Source: Actinomadura citrea (lineage in GTDB: Bacteria > Actinomycetota > Actinomycetes > Streptosporangiales > Streptosporangiaceae). From it: a DNA stretch of 64,000 nucleotides. Both the position numbers and the translations under genes were made by a program. The notes under the pieces were generated by a model. That model had not been told where the DNA came from and made no database searches. It was given only the letters and a program-made list of their open reading frames with translations. The DNA lies in NCBI RefSeq assembly GCF_013409045.1, contig NZ_JACCBT010000001.1, positions 4,092,001 to 4,156,000 on the forward strand, given 5' to 3'. Positions 34,401 to 43,569 of the stretch are shown piece after piece; position 1 is the stretch's first letter; each line of letters opens with the position of its first letter.

Positions 34401-37400
34401 CTGCTCGGCGTCGAGGGCGTCGGCATCGACGACGACTTCTTCGCGCTCGGCGGGCACTCGCTGCTGGCGGCGCGCCTCGCGGCCAAGGCCCGGACCGTCC
34501 TCGGAGCGGAGCCGTCCATCGCCGACGTGTTCGAGGCGCCGACGGTCGCCGCGCTCGCGCCCCGCCTGGTCGCGACCGACGCCGTCCGCGTCCGCGACGT
34601 CGCGCGCCCGGAGATCGTCCCGGCGTCGGCGGCGCAGCGCGGCCTCTGGCTGGAGGAGCGGCTGCGCGGCCCCTCCGCCTCCTACTCGCTGCCGCTCGGG
34701 ATCCGCCTGCACGGCCCGGTCGACGAGGCCGCCCTCGACCAGGCGTTCGCCGATGTCGTCGCCCGCCACGAAGCACTGCGCACGCTCCTCGTCGAGGGAC
34801 CGGACGGCCTGCCCGTCCAGCGCGTCCTCGCCCCGGACGTCCCCGTGCGCCTTGCCGTCGTCGACGCGCGGGACGAGGCGCCCGAAGGGCGGGCGGCCAT
34901 CGAGAAGGCCGCCACCGCGCACGTCTTCGACATCGGACGCGACCTCCCCGTCCGCGGCACCCTCGTCCGGACGGGCGACGCCGACTGGTCGCTGATCCTG
35001 CTCCTGCACCACGCCGCCGCCGACGAGTGGTCGTTCACGCCGCTGCTGGCCGACCTCGCCCGCGCCTACGAGGCCCGCCGGGACGGACGGGGTCCCGGCT
35101 GGGGGCCGCTGCCCGTCCAGTACTCCGACTACGCGGCCTGGCAGCGCGAGGCGGCCCCGGGCACCGCGCCGCAGCTCGACTTCTGGGAGGAGACGCTCGC
35201 CGGGCTGCCCGAGGAGACCGTCCTGCCCTTCGACCGGCCCCGCCCGGCCGAGGCGAGCCGTCACGGCGGGCTGGTGCCGTTCCGGATCCCGGCGGAGGGG
35301 GCGCGGCGCCTGGCCCGCGACACCGGCGCCAGCGTGTTCATGGTGCTGCACGCCGCCGTCGCCGCGCTGCTCCAGCGGTCCGGCGCGGGCGACGACATCG
35401 CCCTCGGCTCCCCGATCGCGGGACGCGCCGACGAGGACCTCACCGACCTCGTCGGCGTCTTCGTCAACCCGCTGGTGCTGCGCACCGACCTGTCCGGCGA
35501 CCCGACGTTCGCCGAACTGCTCCAGCGCGTGCGGGCCGCCGACCTCGCCGCGTTCTCCCACGCCGACGTCCCGTTCGAGCGGGTCGTGGACCGGCTCGCC
35601 CCCGAACGCTCCCTCGCCCGCAGCCCGCTGTTCCAGGTGATGATCGTCCACCAGCGGCTGGACGACGTGCGGCTCGCGCTGCCCGGGGTGCGCGCGGAGC
35701 CGTTCCTGCCGGAGACCGGCGGCGTGAAGTTCGACCTCGACCTGTACTTCGCGGAAGCCGACGACGAGGTCGAGGGGTTCGCCGCGTTCGCCGCCGACCT
35801 CTTCGACGCCTCGACCGTCGAGCGGCTGATGGACGACCTGAGTGCGCTGCTCGCCCAGGTCACCGCCGATCCCGGCCGCCGGCTGTCCTCCCTCGGCGCG
35901 CCCGTCGAGCACCCCGACACCGCGTGCGAGCTACCCGCCCAGACCGTCGCCGAGCTCATCGAGGCGCAGGCCGCGCGGACTCCGCACAAGACCGCCCTGG
36001 TCTTCGGCGACACCGTCCTCACCTACGCCGACCTGGACCGCCGCGCCGAGGCCCTCGCCGACCGGCTCGCCGCCGCCGGGGCGCGCCCCGACGAGGTCGT
36101 CGCGCTCGCGCTGCCCCGCTCGGACGAGTTCGCCGTCGCCCTGTTCGCCGTGCTCAAGACAGGTGCCGCCTACCTGCCGATCGACCTGTCGTACCCGCCC
36201 GCCCGTACCGCCGCGATGCTCGACACCGTCCGGCCGTTGCTGGTCCTCGGGCGCGACGAGCCGCCGTCGGACCCGCCCCGCCGCGAACGCCCGGACGTCC
36301 ACCCCGACCACACGTCCTACGTCGTCTTCACCTCCGGCTCGACCGGGAAGCCCAAGGCCGTCGCCGGCACGCAGCGGGCCCTGGTCAACCGGCTCGCCTG
36401 GGGCGCGGGCCTCGCCGCCCCCGGCATCCGCGCCGCCAAGAGCTCGCCCGCGTTCATCGACGGGACGACCGAACTGCTCGGCGGCCTCGTCGCGGGCGAC
36501 ACGGTCGTCATCGCCGACGACGAGACCGCCGCCGACGCCGTCGCGCTCGCCGACTTCATCGAACGCCACGGCATCGGCCTCGTCACGCTCGTCCCGAGCC
36601 TGCTGGCGGCGCTCGCGGACGGCGGCCTGCCGCCCTCGGTGACCACCTGGATCAGCAGCGGCGAAGCGCTGCCCGGCGCCCTCGCCGACAGGGTGCCGGC
36701 GCGGCTGGTCAACCTGTACGGGTGCTCGGAGGCCGCCGGGGACAGCCTCATCGCCGAGGCGGGCGGGCTGCGGCCCATCGCCAACACCCGCGCCCACGTC
36801 CTGGACGCCGCGCTCCGCGAAGTCCCCGTCGGGGAGCTGTACCTGGCGGGCGACGGACTGGCGCGCGGATACCTCGGCGACCCCGCCCGCACCGCCGAGC
36901 GGTTCGTCGCGAACCCGTTCGGCCCGCCCGGCTCCCGCCTCTACCGCACCGGGGACCGCGTCCGGCGCCGCCCGGACGGCGGGCTGGACTTCCTCGGCCG
37001 CGCCGACGAGCAGATCAAGATCCGCGGCTTCCGGATCGAGCCGGGGGAGGTGGAGTCCGCGCTCGCCGCGCAGCCCGGGGTGCGGCGCTCCGCCGTCGCC
37101 GCGCACGGATCCCGCCTCGTCGGCTACGTCACCGGCGACGCCGAACCGGAGACGCTCGACGCCGCGCTGCGCGCCCTGCTGCCCGACTACCTCGTTCCCG
37201 CCGAACTGGTCGTTCTGGACGAGCTTCCCCTCAATCCCAACGGGAAGGTCGACCGGCGCGCCCTCCCCGAGCCCGGACGCCCGGCCGGCGGGCGGGCCCC
37301 GGCCACCGAACCGGAACGCGTCCTCGCCCGCCTCGCCGCGAGCGTCCTCGGCCGCGACGCCGTGGGAGCCGACGACGACTTCTTCCGCACCGGAGGCGAC

Positions 37401-40400
37401 AGCATCAGCGCGGCGCTCCTCGTCGCCCGCGCCCGCCGCGCCGGCCTCTCGTTCACCGTGCGGGACGTCTTCCGGCTGCGGACCGTCGAAGCCCTCGCCC
37501 TCACCGCCGCGCCCTCCGAGACGAACGAGCCCGCCCGAACGGCGGACCCTGCCGGCGGGCTACCGCTGTCGCCGCTCCAGGAAGGGCTGCTCTACCACCT
37601 GATGCTGGCCGGCGAGGACCGCGACATCTACGTCCAGCAGGCCGTGGTGACGCTGTCCGGGCCGGTCGATCCCGAGCGGATGGCGCGGGCGGTGCGCGCC
37701 ACGCTGGAGAAGTACCCCAACCTCCGCGCCGGGTTCCGGACGGACGGCGACCGCGCGGTCCAGTTCGTCCCGGACGACTTCGAGACCCCGTGGACGCACG
37801 CCGACGTGGCCCCGCACGAGCTGGAGGCGTTCGTCGACGCCCAGCGCGCCGAGCCGTTCGACCCCGCCGCACCGCCCCTGATCCGGTTCGCCGTCGCCCG
37901 CCTGGCCGAGGACGACCACCGGCTGGTCCTCACCTCCGAGCTGATCCTGCTGGACGGCTGGTCCGGCGGCCTGCTGGTCACCTCGCTGCTCGGTGCCTAC
38001 ACCGACGCCGCCGCCGAGGCCCGCCGCCCCGTCCCGCCCTTCCGGGCGTTCCTCGACTGGGTGAACGGCCGCGACAGGGGCGCCGCGTCGGACGCCTGGC
38101 GCCGCGCGCTCGACGGCTTCGACGAGCCCGCCCTCGTCCGGCCGGGCCTGGTCGACGCGCCCGCCGACCTGGCGGGCGCCGGCGAGGTGCACCGCGCGCT
38201 GCCCGCCGGGCTCGCCGAGCGCCTGGACGAGGTCGCACGGGACCGGGGCGTCACGCCCGGGACCCTCTTCCAGACCGCGTGGGGCCTGGTCCTGATGGGC
38301 CTGACCGGACGCGACGACGTCGTCTTCGGTGCCTCGGTCTCCGGCCGCCACCCCGACGTCGACGGCGTCGAGTCGATGGTCGGACTGCTGTTCAACACCG
38401 TCCCCGTCCGCGTGCAGGCGGGCCCGGCGGACGCCCTCGCCGAGGTGCTCGACCGGGTCCAGGCCGCGCAGTCCGAGCTGTTCGACCACTCCTTCGTCGC
38501 GCTCGCCGACGTCCAGCGCGCGACCGGGCTGGGCACCCTCTTCGACACGCTGTTCGTCTTCCAGAACTTCCCGGGCATGCCGACCGACCGCGCCTTCGGC
38601 CCGGACGGCGACCTGCGGGTTCTCGGGCGCGAGGTGCGCGACGCCACCCACTACCCGATCACCATGGTCGTCGAGCCGGACGCCGGTCTGCGCGTCATGT
38701 ACCGGGGCGACGCGTTCACCGAGGCCGAGGCCGAGCGCGTCACCGACCGCTACGTCCAGGTCCTGCGGCGGCTCGCCGAGGCGCCCGGAACCCCGTGCCA
38801 CGGCCTCGACCTTCTCGTCCCGCAGGAGCACGACCGGCTTCGGCGCGACTGGGACGAGACGCGCCGTCCCGTGCCCGAGCTGACGGTCGCGGAACTGCTC
38901 GCCGAGCGCGCGGCCGAACGGCCCGGCGACCCGGCGCTCGTCTCGCTGCCGGACGTCCGCCTGACCTACGGCGAGTTGAACGCCGAGGTCAACCGGCTCG
39001 CCCGGCTCCTGCTCGCCCACGGAGCGGGCCCCGAGAAGGTCGTCGCGCTCGCCCTGCCGCGCTCGGCGCAGATGGTCGTGGCCCTGTTCGCCGTCCTGCG
39101 CACGGGTGCCGCCTACCTGCCGCTGGAGCTCGACTACCCGGCCGACCGGCTCGACTACATGCTCCAGGACTCGGCCCCGGTCTGCCTGGTCTCGCACCGC
39201 GACATCGCCGCAGGCCTCACCCACTCCGGGGCCACCCTCGCCCTGGACGACCCGGCGACCGCGCGGGCCCTCGCCGCGCTGCCCGCCCACGACCTGGCGC
39301 CGGACGACGTCCCCGGGTTCGCGCCCGGCACGCCCGGCAGGCTCGACCACCCCGCCTACGTCATCTACACGTCCGGCTCCACCGGTCGGCCCAAGGGCGT
39401 GGTGACGCCCTACCGGGGCCTGACCAACATGCAGTTCAACCACCGCGCCAACATCTTCGACCCGGTGGTCGCGTCGGCGGGGCGGCGCCTCCGCATCGCC
39501 CACACCGTCTCCTTCTCCTTCGACATGTCGTGGGAGGAGCTGCTCTGGCTCATCGAAGGCCACGAGGTGCACGTCTGCGACGAGGACCTCCGCCGCGACG
39601 CCCAGGCCCTCACCGCCTACCTGCGCCAGCACGAGATCGACGTCATCAACGTGACGCCGACCTACGCCCAGCAGCTCCTGGAAGAGGGCCTCCTCGACGG
39701 CGGGCACCGGCCGCCCCTGGTCCTCCTCGGCGGCGAGGCCGTCCCGACGGCGGTGTGGGAGCGGCTCGCACGCGCCGACGGCGTCCTCGGCTACAACCTC
39801 TACGGCCCGACCGAGTACACGATCAACACGCTCGGCGGCGGCACCGAGGACAGCGCCACCCCCACCGTCGGCAAGCCGATCTGGAACACCCGCGGGTACG
39901 TCCTGGACTCCTGGCTGCGTCCCGTCCCGCCCGGCGCGCCCGGCGAGCTGTACATCGCGGGCGCCGGGCTGGCGCGCGGCTACCTCGGACGCGCCGACCT
40001 GACCGCCGAGCGCTTCGTCGCCGACCCCTCCGGCCCGCCCGGAGCGCGCATGTACCGGACGGGCGACCTCGTGCGCGTCCGCGACGACGGCAACATCGAC
40101 TTCCTCGGCCGCACCGACGACCAGGTGAAGATCCGCGGCTACCGGGTCGAGCTGGAGGAGATCGAGACCGCGCTCGCCGCCGAGCCCGGCGTCGGCCAGG
40201 CCGCCGTCGTCGCGGCCGAGACCGGCGTCCCCGGCGTCAAGCGCCTCATCGGCTACGTCGTCCCGGACGGCTCCCGCGACGGCGCCGCCGAAGAGCAGCT
40301 CGCCGAGTGGCGGCAGATCTACGACACCGAGTACACCGAGGTCGGCACGGTCGTCCATGCCGAGGAGTTCGCGGGCTGGGACAGCAGCTACGACGGCGCC

Positions 40401-43400
40401 CCCATCCCGCTGGACCACATGCGCGAGTGGCGCGAGACCACCGTCGAGCGCATCCGCGCGCTCGGCCCCCGCCGCGTCCTGGAGATCGGTGTCGGCGCGG
40501 GCCTCCTCCTCACCCGCCTCGCGCCCGGCAGCGAGGAGTACTGGGGGAGCGACTTCTCCGAGCCGGTCATCGCCAAGCTCCGCGCGGACCTCGGCGGGGG
40601 CGCCGCAGAGCCCGCGTCCCGGGACTGGCAGGCCGTCGGCTCCGGCTCGCCCGTCCGCCTCAGCTGCCGGCCCGCCCACGACACCGGCGGCCTGCCCGCA
40701 GGCCACTTCGACACCATCGTCGTCAACTCGGTGGTGCAGTACTTCCCCGGCGCCGCCTACCTGGAGGACGTCGTCGCCAAGGCGATGCGCCTGCTCGCCC
40801 CGGGCGGCGCCCTGTTCATCGGGGACGTCCGCGATCTGCGCACGGTGCGCTGCCTGCACGCCGCGGTCCAGCTCGGACGCGGCGGGGGCGATCTGGACGC
40901 GATCGAGCGCGCCGTCCGCCTGGAGAAGGAGCTCCTCCTCGACCCGGCCTTCTTCACCGCGCTGGACGGCCCCGCCCGCGTGGACGTCCTCGTCAAACGC
41001 GGCATCCACCACAACGAGCTGACCCGCCACCGGTACGACGTCGTCCTGCGCAAGGACGCGGCCCCCGCCCCGCCGGCCCCGGCCATCGACTGGACCGCCC
41101 TCGACGATCTCGGGAACAGGCCGACGGGACCGCTGCGGGTCCGGGGCATCCCCGACCCGAGGTCCTCCGGCGAGGTCGCGGCGCTCCGGGCGCTGCGCGA
41201 GGGGGCCTCGCCGGACGAGGCACGGGCCGCGCTGGCCTCGGCCCCGGAGGGGATCGAGCCCGAGACGCTGCACGAACTGTTCCCGGACGTCGTGCTCACA
41301 CCGTCCGACCAGGCCGGCCGCTATGACGCCGTGTTCGGCGGGGGAGCGGCGTGCCTGCCGGCCGAGCCCGGACGCGCGCCCGCCTCGTATGCGAACGACC
41401 CGGTCGCCGCGCGCGACCACGGCGTGCTGGCCGCGCGGGTCCGCGAGAGCCTCAAGGCGCGCCTGCCCGGATACATGGTGCCGAGCGCGATCATGACGCT
41501 GGACGCGCTGCCGCTCACGGTGAACGGCAAGCTCGACCGGCGCGCCCTGCCCGATCCAGGGCAGGACGGCCCGCGCCGCACGGGACGGGCCCCGCGCACC
41601 CCCGTCGAGCGGCTGCTGTGCACGCTGTTCGCCGAGGTCCTGGACGCGCCCGGCGCCGGGATCGACGACGACTTCTTCGACCTCGGCGGCCACTCGCTGC
41701 TCGCGACGAGGCTCGTCGGCAGGGCCCGGGCGGTGCTCGGCGCCGAGCTCGCCATCCGCGACCTGTTCGAGGCGCCGACCGTCGCGGAGCTGGCCGGGCG
41801 CCTGCACCGCGGCGCCGAGGTGCGGGCCCGGCCCGTCCTGGAACCGGGGGAACGGCCCGAGCGCGTGCCGCTGTCGTCCGCCCAGCGGCGGCTGTGGATG
41901 CTCGACCAGCTGCTCCGCGAGGACGACGGGCCCCGCGACGCCTACCACCTGCCGCTCGCGGTCCGCCTGCTGGGCGACCTCGACCTCGCGGCCCTGGAGG
42001 CGGCGATCGGCGACGTCACCGCCCGGCACGAGAGCCTCCGGACGGTCTTCGCCGAGCACGATGGCGTCCCCTACCAGCGGATCCTCGACCCGGACGAGGT
42101 GCGGCCCGTCCTGGAGGTGGCGACCTGCGCGCCCGAGGACGTCATCGCCAGGCCGTTCGACCTCGCCGAGCAGATCCCCCTGCGGGTCGCGGTCTTCCCG
42201 GAAGGCGAGCGGGAGCACCTGCTGCTCGCCGTCTTCCACCACATCGCGTTCGACGAGTGGTCGTTCGGGCCGTTCGCCGGCGACGTGGCCGAGGCGTACG
42301 CGGCCCGGCTGGACGGCAAGGAGCCCGCCTGGGAGCCGCCGCCCGTCCAGTACGCCGACCACGCCCTGTGGCAGCGGGAGCTGCTCGGCGACCCGGCCGA
42401 CCCCGGCAGCGTCCACGCCCGCCAGCTCGACCACTGGGCGCGGGCGCTCGCGGACCTGCCCGAGGAGATCCCGCTGCCGGTGGACCGGCCGCGCCCCGGC
42501 ACGGTCGGGCAGCGCGGCGGCACCCTCACCGCCGACCTGCCGCCCGGCCTCACCGGCCGGCTCGGGCGCGTCGCGCGGGACGCGAACGCCAGCATGTTCA
42601 TGGTCTGCCAGGCCGCCGTCGCCGCGCTGCTGCACCGCATGGGCGCGGGCGACGACATCCCCCTCGGAAGCCCCGTCGCGGGACGCACCGAGGAGGCTGC
42701 CCGGGACCTCGTCGGCTTCTTCGTGAACACGCTCGTCCTGCGCGCCGACGTGTCCGGCGACCCGGCGTTCGCCGAGCTGCTCGCCCGCGTCAGGGAGGCC
42801 GACCTCGCCGGGCTCGCCCACCAGGACCTGCCGTTCGAGGCGGTCGTGGAGGCGCTGCGCCCGCGCCGCGTGCCCGGGCGCAACCCGCTGTTCCAGGTCA
42901 TGGTCGGGTACGAGAACCAGGGCGTCGGCGACGTGCTGTTCCCCGGCCTGGAGCAGCGGGAGGCGCTGTTCGGGCCCAGCTCGGCGAAGTTCGACCTGGA
43001 CTTCATCTTCCGGGAGGGCCCGGACGGGCTCCGGCTCATCGTCGACTACTCCGCCGACCTGTTCGACCGCGGCACGGTCGCCGCGCTGGCGGAGGGCCTG
43101 ATCGCGCTGCTCGCGGCCGTCGCCGACGACCCCGGCGTCCGGGTCGCCGCGCTGCCTGCCGTCCTGACCGCCCGCGCCGTGACCGCCGAGGCGGCCCCGG
43201 AGGCGGCGCGCCGGGGCGACGAACGGGAGGCGGCCCTGTGCCGGATCTTCGCCGCGGAGCTCGGGGTCCCCGAGGTCGGCCCGGACGACGACTTCTTCGA
43301 CCTCGGCGGGCACTCGCTGCTCGCGATGAAGCTGGTGCGGCGCGTCCGGCGGGAGCCCGGCTGCGCGGATCTGAAGATCGCGACCCTGATGGCGGCGCCC

Positions 43401-43466
43401 ACCGTGTCCGGCCTGCTCGCCCGGCTCGCGCCCGCCGGCGGGAAAGAGGCGGCTCGGCGGGAGTGA
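31425..43466 (+). CDS. Siderophore NRPS: C-A-PCP-C-A-PCP-C*-A(MT)-PCP-C-PCP
   Basis: 4013 residues. Module 1: C (HHIAWDG at 173), A with pocket D-I-L-Q-L-G-M-I-W (glycine-like; D685), PCP Ser1012. Module 2: C (HHAAADE at 1195), A with I-D-T-T-I-S-L-G-D (beta-alanine-like, Asp shifted to position 236, residue 1679), PCP Ser1993. Module 3: C whose HHxxxDG reads E2172-L-I-L-L-D-G, so both His are missing; A with D-M-E-N-L-G-L-I-N (the N5-hydroxyornithine code; D2700) interrupted by an N-methyltransferase (LEIGVGAG near 3020); PCP Ser3424. Module 4: C (HHIAFDE at 3605) then PCP Ser3964, with no A domain, thioesterase or reductase. Pocket readings are mine by eye. GTG 31425 has no ribosome site (leaderless, seven bases after the iron box); GTG 31455 is an alternative. 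It extends the aryl-oxazoline from the first synthetase. Confidence 0.93.
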   Translation: MAKPTTKELSVEQTTTAARRRELMRRMMAEAGLGADTARLAPRGSDGPAPLSYAQQSMWLHHRAFPDSPAYNVCLLVRMSGPLDAGALREALRALIRRHAVLRTVYADGPEQRAVQIVADDDSLDLPPVRCADAGARAAELAALPFDLRADRPIRLELLRLGEDEHALVLVVHHIAWDGMTWGSLSRDLSALYRAAVAGAPDELPSLDVQYADYAEWEQQRSVAEDDLAYWRRRLDPPPAPLDLPADRPRGAVVSERGGRRARRFDDSVTEGMRRLAAEENLTPYMVMTAAYAVLLHRYTGSDDVAIGSSVMNREHAEVERLVGNFGNTLVLRTDLSGTPTFREALRRAGRTVTEAFAHQALPYDRLVQELRPARGRGRSAFFDTMLLFLAQEIGELDLPGIASSWTHVHNGTTHFDLSLEAFVRPQGMTVEATFRRELFEDERIDALLAHLETLLRAALADPDRPIGALEVMGADERALIGEANATDRALPATDVVALFEEQAAQAPDATAVEAGDTALTYAELDERASALAAELRARGAGPESVVALALPRTPDLLVALLGVLKAGAAYLPLDLDHPADRLAYMLDDAGPLCAIVTGDTAPLLPHGTDLLVLDHPLRNAGNTRPASPRPDDLAYVIYTSGSTGRPKGVAVPHGALTNFLLTTRARLNLGTGDRLVAVTTIAFDIAALEMFVPLISGATVVLADRGTVRDPAALAKLLADATIVQGTPSLLGTLDPEALKGLRVLVGGEALPPALAASLAESATLATNMYGPTEATIWATSADLPAEGIGTPFWNTRAHILDAALRPVPPGVPGELYLAGAQLARGYVGRPDLTAERFVADPSGPPGSRMYRTGDLARRARDGSVEYLGRTDDQVKIRGFRIEPAEAQAVLAAQPGVAQAAVVVREDRPGDPRLVGYYVPAEGLDEAALRGALAGALPEYMVPSALIALDGLPRTVNGKLDRAALPAPEAEVSGRAPRDAREAALCAIFAELLGVEGVGIDDDFFALGGHSLLAARLAAKARTVLGAEPSIADVFEAPTVAALAPRLVATDAVRVRDVARPEIVPASAAQRGLWLEERLRGPSASYSLPLGIRLHGPVDEAALDQAFADVVARHEALRTLLVEGPDGLPVQRVLAPDVPVRLAVVDARDEAPEGRAAIEKAATAHVFDIGRDLPVRGTLVRTGDADWSLILLLHHAAADEWSFTPLLADLARAYEARRDGRGPGWGPLPVQYSDYAAWQREAAPGTAPQLDFWEETLAGLPEETVLPFDRPRPAEASRHGGLVPFRIPAEGARRLARDTGASVFMVLHAAVAALLQRSGAGDDIALGSPIAGRADEDLTDLVGVFVNPLVLRTDLSGDPTFAELLQRVRAADLAAFSHADVPFERVVDRLAPERSLARSPLFQVMIVHQRLDDVRLALPGVRAEPFLPETGGVKFDLDLYFAEADDEVEGFAAFAADLFDASTVERLMDDLSALLAQVTADPGRRLSSLGAPVEHPDTACELPAQTVAELIEAQAARTPHKTALVFGDTVLTYADLDRRAEALADRLAAAGARPDEVVALALPRSDEFAVALFAVLKTGAAYLPIDLSYPPARTAAMLDTVRPLLVLGRDEPPSDPPRRERPDVHPDHTSYVVFTSGSTGKPKAVAGTQRALVNRLAWGAGLAAPGIRAAKSSPAFIDGTTELLGGLVAGDTVVIADDETAADAVALADFIERHGIGLVTLVPSLLAALADGGLPPSVTTWISSGEALPGALADRVPARLVNLYGCSEAAGDSLIAEAGGLRPIANTRAHVLDAALREVPVGELYLAGDGLARGYLGDPARTAERFVANPFGPPGSRLYRTGDRVRRRPDGGLDFLGRADEQIKIRGFRIEPGEVESALAAQPGVRRSAVAAHGSRLVGYVTGDAEPETLDAALRALLPDYLVPAELVVLDELPLNPNGKVDRRALPEPGRPAGGRAPATEPERVLARLAASVLGRDAVGADDDFFRTGGDSISAALLVARARRAGLSFTVRDVFRLRTVEALALTAAPSETNEPARTADPAGGLPLSPLQEGLLYHLMLAGEDRDIYVQQAVVTLSGPVDPERMARAVRATLEKYPNLRAGFRTDGDRAVQFVPDDFETPWTHADVAPHELEAFVDAQRAEPFDPAAPPLIRFAVARLAEDDHRLVLTSELILLDGWSGGLLVTSLLGAYTDAAAEARRPVPPFRAFLDWVNGRDRGAASDAWRRALDGFDEPALVRPGLVDAPADLAGAGEVHRALPAGLAERLDEVARDRGVTPGTLFQTAWGLVLMGLTGRDDVVFGASVSGRHPDVDGVESMVGLLFNTVPVRVQAGPADALAEVLDRVQAAQSELFDHSFVALADVQRATGLGTLFDTLFVFQNFPGMPTDRAFGPDGDLRVLGREVRDATHYPITMVVEPDAGLRVMYRGDAFTEAEAERVTDRYVQVLRRLAEAPGTPCHGLDLLVPQEHDRLRRDWDETRRPVPELTVAELLAERAAERPGDPALVSLPDVRLTYGELNAEVNRLARLLLAHGAGPEKVVALALPRSAQMVVALFAVLRTGAAYLPLELDYPADRLDYMLQDSAPVCLVSHRDIAAGLTHSGATLALDDPATARALAALPAHDLAPDDVPGFAPGTPGRLDHPAYVIYTSGSTGRPKGVVTPYRGLTNMQFNHRANIFDPVVASAGRRLRIAHTVSFSFDMSWEELLWLIEGHEVHVCDEDLRRDAQALTAYLRQHEIDVINVTPTYAQQLLEEGLLDGGHRPPLVLLGGEAVPTAVWERLARADGVLGYNLYGPTEYTINTLGGGTEDSATPTVGKPIWNTRGYVLDSWLRPVPPGAPGELYIAGAGLARGYLGRADLTAERFVADPSGPPGARMYRTGDLVRVRDDGNIDFLGRTDDQVKIRGYRVELEEIETALAAEPGVGQAAVVAAETGVPGVKRLIGYVVPDGSRDGAAEEQLAEWRQIYDTEYTEVGTVVHAEEFAGWDSSYDGAPIPLDHMREWRETTVERIRALGPRRVLEIGVGAGLLLTRLAPGSEEYWGSDFSEPVIAKLRADLGGGAAEPASRDWQAVGSGSPVRLSCRPAHDTGGLPAGHFDTIVVNSVVQYFPGAAYLEDVVAKAMRLLAPGGALFIGDVRDLRTVRCLHAAVQLGRGGGDLDAIERAVRLEKELLLDPAFFTALDGPARVDVLVKRGIHHNELTRHRYDVVLRKDAAPAPPAPAIDWTALDDLGNRPTGPLRVRGIPDPRSSGEVAALRALREGASPDEARAALASAPEGIEPETLHELFPDVVLTPSDQAGRYDAVFGGGAACLPAEPGRAPASYANDPVAARDHGVLAARVRESLKARLPGYMVPSAIMTLDALPLTVNGKLDRRALPDPGQDGPRRTGRAPRTPVERLLCTLFAEVLDAPGAGIDDDFFDLGGHSLLATRLVGRARAVLGAELAIRDLFEAPTVAELAGRLHRGAEVRARPVLEPGERPERVPLSSAQRRLWMLDQLLREDDGPRDAYHLPLAVRLLGDLDLAALEAAIGDVTARHESLRTVFAEHDGVPYQRILDPDEVRPVLEVATCAPEDVIARPFDLAEQIPLRVAVFPEGEREHLLLAVFHHIAFDEWSFGPFAGDVAEAYAARLDGKEPAWEPPPVQYADHALWQRELLGDPADPGSVHARQLDHWARALADLPEEIPLPVDRPRPGTVGQRGGTLTADLPPGLTGRLGRVARDANASMFMVCQAAVAALLHRMGAGDDIPLGSPVAGRTEEAARDLVGFFVNTLVLRADVSGDPAFAELLARVREADLAGLAHQDLPFEAVVEALRPRRVPGRNPLFQVMVGYENQGVGDVLFPGLEQREALFGPSSAKFDLDFIFREGPDGLRLIVDYSADLFDRGTVAALAEGLIALLAAVADDPGVRVAALPAVLTARAVTAEAAPEAARRGDEREAALCRIFAAELGVPEVGPDDDFFDLGGHSLLAMKLVRRVRREPGCADLKIATLMAAPTVSGLLARLAPAGGKEAARRE

Positions 43467-43497
43467 GGCGGCTCATACCCGCCCGGCCATTGCCTAG

Positions 43498-43516
43498 TTA
43501 GGCAAGGCTAACCTAA
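43498..43516. promoter_or_regulatory. Iron box before the siderophore-binding lipoprotein
   Basis: TTAGGCAAGGCTAACCTAA, 17 of 19 bases identical to TTAGGTTAGGCTAACCTAA. It governs the operon of binding protein, ornithine oxygenase and MbtH protein. Confidence 0.9.
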
Positions 43517-43569
43517 TATCCCTGATCAACACCTCCGGCTTCCCCTCCCCCCAACATGGAAGGTCCGCT

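Noticed and set aside
37560..38820. The third condensation domain taken as an epimerisation domain, because of its LSPLQEGLLYH start
   Set aside because: It is followed directly by an A domain, and the E-domain core motifs are absent; it occupies the C position of the module.
33300..41700. Long-range similarity between parts of the large synthetase considered as recent internal duplication
   Set aside because: The similarity is confined to A and PCP core motifs common to all NRPS modules; binding pockets differ.
37560..43313. A 1917-codon minus-strand open frame inside the large synthetase
   Set aside because: Fully antisense to the NRPS; low-complexity composition and no domain.
16023..43516. 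Near-identical 19-base sites considered as transposon ends or direct repeats
   Set aside because: They match the known iron box and all stand before iron-related genes.
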